From Hyphomicrobiales bacterium (lineage in GTDB: Bacteria > Pseudomonadota > Alphaproteobacteria > Rhizobiales > Xanthobacteraceae), in NCBI GenBank assembly GCA_026400425.1, contig JAPLPC010000184.1:1-17818 (forward strand): a stretch of DNA of 17,818 nucleotides, given 5' to 3'. The translations under genes and the position numbers were made by a program. This document shows positions 15,623 through 17,818 of this stretch, in pieces (the stretch's first letter is position 1; every line of letters starts with the position of its first letter). Under the pieces are notes generated by a model. It was given only the letters and a program-made list of their open reading frames with translations, did not search any database and was not told the origin of the DNA.

Positions 15623-15722
15623 TCGCCGGGTCGATCTGTCTGGTGATGCGGAGGACGATCTCAGCGTCGCGGTGCGGCTACACAATGATGCCGCAGGTAG
15701 CCGGTCGCAAGGTCCGTATCCT

Positions 15723-15757
15723 GGAAAAAGTCGAAAATCATCGGGAAAGCCCGTGAT
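15723..15757 (-). terminator. Probable terminator after the GT87 gene
   Basis: On the minus strand ATCACGGG and CCCG(A)TGAT form an 8-bp stem with one bulge and a CTTT loop (15757-15737). TTTTCGACTTTTTCC follows. It lies 40 bases past the GT87 stop. The stem is short, so this is a moderate call. Confidence 0.45.
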
Positions 15758-15796
15758 CTGGAAAGCAAGTCTGCGAAGGGCGATGCGCGTGGAATA

Positions 15797-17044
15797 TCAC
15801 GCCGTTGCGAGTGCGACGTGATGGCGTGCGGCTTGGCCATCGCGGACGGCGCGCCTCACCACCATCGCATAGAGCGCGAGCAGGACGAACAGGCCGAGCG
15901 GAATGCCGGTGGCTTCCGCCACGGGCCGTGTCAGCAGCGGCACCACCCATGCGAAGGCCAGCAGTGTCATCTCGTAACCATAAAAGCGCCCGGACGTGCC
16001 GGCCGCAACGAGGAAGGCGATCGCAGGCCCAAGCAGCATCAAATCGTAGTCGAGCACATGCGGTGACGCCAGCAAGGTCGCGATCAACAGAATGGCGGCG
16101 CGCGTATTCCAATCCGGGCATAGGCGCCACGCCCATATCGCACTTGCGATGGTCGTGATCGTGACGACGCCTTGCGCCAGGTAAGCGAGTGATATGCTGG
16201 CGCCCCACATGCGCATCACGGCAAAGGTGCTTTGCAGCTTGGCAAATCCGACCTCGCCCTGTTCGAGCAGAAGCTTGCGCGAGGTTTCGCTGACGGCGAG
16301 GAAGGCGGTCCATGCCTCGATGCCGAACAGCGCCGAGGTGATACCGATCATGCCGACGACAGTGGCGGCGGCGGCGATCATGGCGCGCCATTGCCGCGTC
16401 GCCAGCAGCGCCAGCGGGATGACCAATGCAAATTGCGGTTTGTAGGCGAGCAGGCCGAACAGCACGCCGGCCACCACGGTGCGGTGCGGCAATGCGAGCA
16501 AGGCCCCGGCAAACAGGCCCGCGGTGAGGAAGCCGTTCTGGCCGTGGCCGAGATTGATGAACACCGCGGGGAAAGCCGTGGCCGCGAGCAGGCCGATGCG
16601 GCGGCCGGCAGGCGTGAGCGAGGCCTTGCGCAGGATGGCCGCCATGGTGGCGAGATAGAGCAGTCCGCTGCCGGCCTGCCAGATGAGCAAAGCCAGCCAG
16701 TAAGGCAGCGTCGCCAGCGGGGCAGCGATCAGCAGGAAGCTCGGCGGATAGAACCAGGCGTAATAGGGTGTGCGCTCGCCGAACACCTGCTGTTGGCGGG
16801 CGTAATGACGCGCGGCGTCATAGACCTCGATGGCGCGGCCGTCGTTCACCAGCGACCCGGCGGCGTAAAAGCTGGAAAAGTCGGTCCCGATCGGCTTGCC
16901 GTTGCGGTCGATGATGCCGTCGGCGAGCAGCAGCCAGATGGCGGACAATGCGACCGCGAGCGTCAGCAGGATCAGGCAATAGGCGCGGATACGCTCGGCC
17001 GTCAGCCAGGCGCCACTCTCGATCTGCTCCCGAATGCCAGACAT
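15797..17044 (-). CDS. GT87-family polytopic membrane glycosyltransferase (DUF2029)
   Basis: A 415-residue integral membrane protein with about ten hydrophobic segments, of the GT-C fold GT87 family. That family includes mycobacterial polyprenyl-phosphomannose-dependent alpha-mannosyltransferases (PimE-type). The first TM (about 22-40) is followed by an extracytoplasmic loop with GTDFSSFYAAG (Asp55 in the expected catalytic position) and the loop motif AWFYPPSFLL (96-105), then INLGHGQNGFL (163-173) and AYKPQF (200-205), all usual in the family. The acceptor is unknown; in this group a cell-envelope lipid or glycan is likely. The ATG at 17044 was chosen; a GTG two codons upstream is possible, and no clear ribosome site distinguishes them. 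It diverges from the aminotransferase gene with 206 bases between them. Confidence 0.87.
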   Translation of the reverse strand: MSGIREQIESGAWLTAERIRAYCLILLTLAVALSAIWLLLADGIIDRNGKPIGTDFSSFYAAGSLVNDGRAIEVYDAARHYARQQQVFGERTPYYAWFYPPSFLLIAAPLATLPYWLALLIWQAGSGLLYLATMAAILRKASLTPAGRRIGLLAATAFPAVFINLGHGQNGFLTAGLFAGALLALPHRTVVAGVLFGLLAYKPQFALVIPLALLATRQWRAMIAAAATVVGMIGITSALFGIEAWTAFLAVSETSRKLLLEQGEVGFAKLQSTFAVMRMWGASISLAYLAQGVVTITTIASAIWAWRLCPDWNTRAAILLIATLLASPHVLDYDLMLLGPAIAFLVAAGTSGRFYGYEMTLLAFAWVVPLLTRPVAEATGIPLGLFVLLALYAMVVRRAVRDGQAARHHVALATA

Positions 17045-17250
17045 TTTCACTCAAGATCGCCGGTTGCCGCTGCGCGGCAGCCTATGTGGCTCGCTTTAAA
17101 TTTCCCTGAAATTGCATGGCTTCCAGTTCCGTTTGCGGGTCAACCACCTTGCGATGCAGGGGGCCAGGCACTAGGGTGCGCCGATCCCAGCAGGATCGTG
17201 ATTTTGTCGCCGCCGACCGCGGGTCTTCGGCTGTTTCCAAGGAGAAGATG

Positions 17251-17818
17251 ATGTCGTTCTTGTCTAGCGCTCTCGACCGCGTGAAGCCGTCCGCGACGAT
17301 CGCGGTCACGGATAAAGCGCGTGCGCTGAAAGCCGCTGGTCGCAACGTCATCGGCCTTGGTTCGGGTGAGCCCGACTTCGATACGCCGGCCACTGAAGGA
17401 AGCGATCATCGCGAAGTTTCAGCGCGAGAACGGCCTTAGCTACAAGCCGAACCAGATCATCGTCGGCACCGGCGGCAAGCAGGTGCTGTACAATGCACTG
17501 ATGGCGACCCTGAACCCCGGTGACGAAGTCATCATCCCGGCGCCGTATTGGGTGAGCTATCCGGAAATGGTGGCGCTCGCCGGCGGCACCCCGGTATCGG
17601 TGACCTGCACCGCGGAATTCGGTTTCAAGCTGCAGGCTGCCGCTCTGGAAGCAGCGATCACCCCGAAGACCAAGTGGGTTATTCTGTGCTCGCCGTCGAA
17701 CCCGACGGGCGCGGCCTATAAGAAGGCCGAGTTGCAGGCGCTCACCGACGTGCTCGTGAAGCATCCTCACGTTTGGGTGATGACCGACGATATGTATGAA
17801 CACCTCGTCTATGACGAT
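17251..17818 (+). pseudogene. Class I PLP aminotransferase (aspartate/aromatic type), frame broken, runs off the window
   Basis: The first frame (17251 on) encodes MSFLSSALDRVKPSATIAVT...SGEPDFDTPA, the usual start of the alphaproteobacterial AspAT-Ib (AatA-type) enzyme, with AAGGAG 6 bases before the ATG. At 17392 the family sequence jumps: codons for LKEAIIAKFQRENGL resume at 17393 in another frame and stay open to the window's end (GTGGKQVLYNAL, APYWVSYPEM, CSPSNPTGAAY, DDMYEHLVYDD). Between PA and LKEAI, homologues carry about 25 residues, the KTKYTAVDGIPE segment with substrate-site residues. One base remains here, so about 74 bp seem to be lost out of frame. Translation from the ATG stops at 17439. 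Either a real pseudogene or an assembly/sequencing error. The PLP-lysine region lies beyond the window. Confidence 0.8.

Noticed and set aside
15615..15821. 68-codon plus-strand frame between GST and GT87
   Set aside because: Overlaps both real genes at its ends and covers the terminator; no protein-like features.
16232..17251. 339-codon plus-strand frame, Gln/Arg/Gly-rich
   Set aside because: Antisense to the GT87 membrane protein; composition is that of a reversed hydrophobic gene.

Overview
The window looks like a chromosomal, core-type stretch of an alphaproteobacterium of the Nitrobacteraceae (Bradyrhizobium / Rhodopseudomonas / Afipia / Tardiphaga group). The reasons are its high GC content, the aminotransferase N-terminus at the right edge (MSFLSSALDRVKPSATIAVTDK, as I recall it from this family), a palindromic intergenic element whose reverse strand reads 'MAGLDPAIHA' (a very common interspersed repeat in these genomes), and a possible FixK-type site before hemN. 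This assignment is inference; I could not run any search. There are no tRNA, rRNA, CRISPR, phage or insertion-sequence signatures.

Layout, left to right. (1) A Tat-exported short-chain dehydrogenase (its start may lie off the window), a strong hairpin terminator, then a promoter and a diguanylate cyclase with two collinear PAS-type repeats. (2) On the minus strand, tail to tail with the cyclase, oxygen-independent coproporphyrinogen III oxidase hemN. Upstream of it lie a soluble lytic transglycosylase and a small cysteine-rich CWC protein, all on the minus strand. (3) Divergent from these, a translationally coupled DUF1800-DUF1501 pair, ending at a palindromic repeat. (4) Minus strand: an aldo/keto reductase, a PlsC-type acyltransferase, and a membrane-anchored orphan PAS protein that has a convincing intrinsic terminator and an operator-like dyad. 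(5) Plus strand: a PRISE-type SDR (5-beta-reductase/iridoid-synthase-like). Tail to tail with it are a PQQ-type aldose sugar dehydrogenase, a 57-residue single-TM small ORF upstream of that, a GST-like protein, and a GT87 polytopic membrane mannosyltransferase-like protein. (6) Plus strand at the right edge: an aspartate/aromatic-type aminotransferase interrupted by an apparent out-of-frame deletion of about 74 bp.

Most genes are single-gene transcription units with unrelated jobs: haem synthesis, peptidoglycan turnover, phospholipid acylation, redox enzymes and c-di-GMP signalling. The only clear functional pair is DUF1800/DUF1501. I see no strong evidence for a new multi-gene system. The items most worth a second look are the broken aminotransferase, the small TM ORF, the exported DUF1800/DUF1501 pair, the orphan PAS gene with its operator-like dyad, and the shortened first PAS repeat.

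No gene-free stretch exceeds about 300 bases. The longest, 12027-12325 (299 bases), holds the dyad and inverted repeat listed below. The 239 bases at 5978-6216, between the transglycosylase and the CWC gene, show nothing I recognise.
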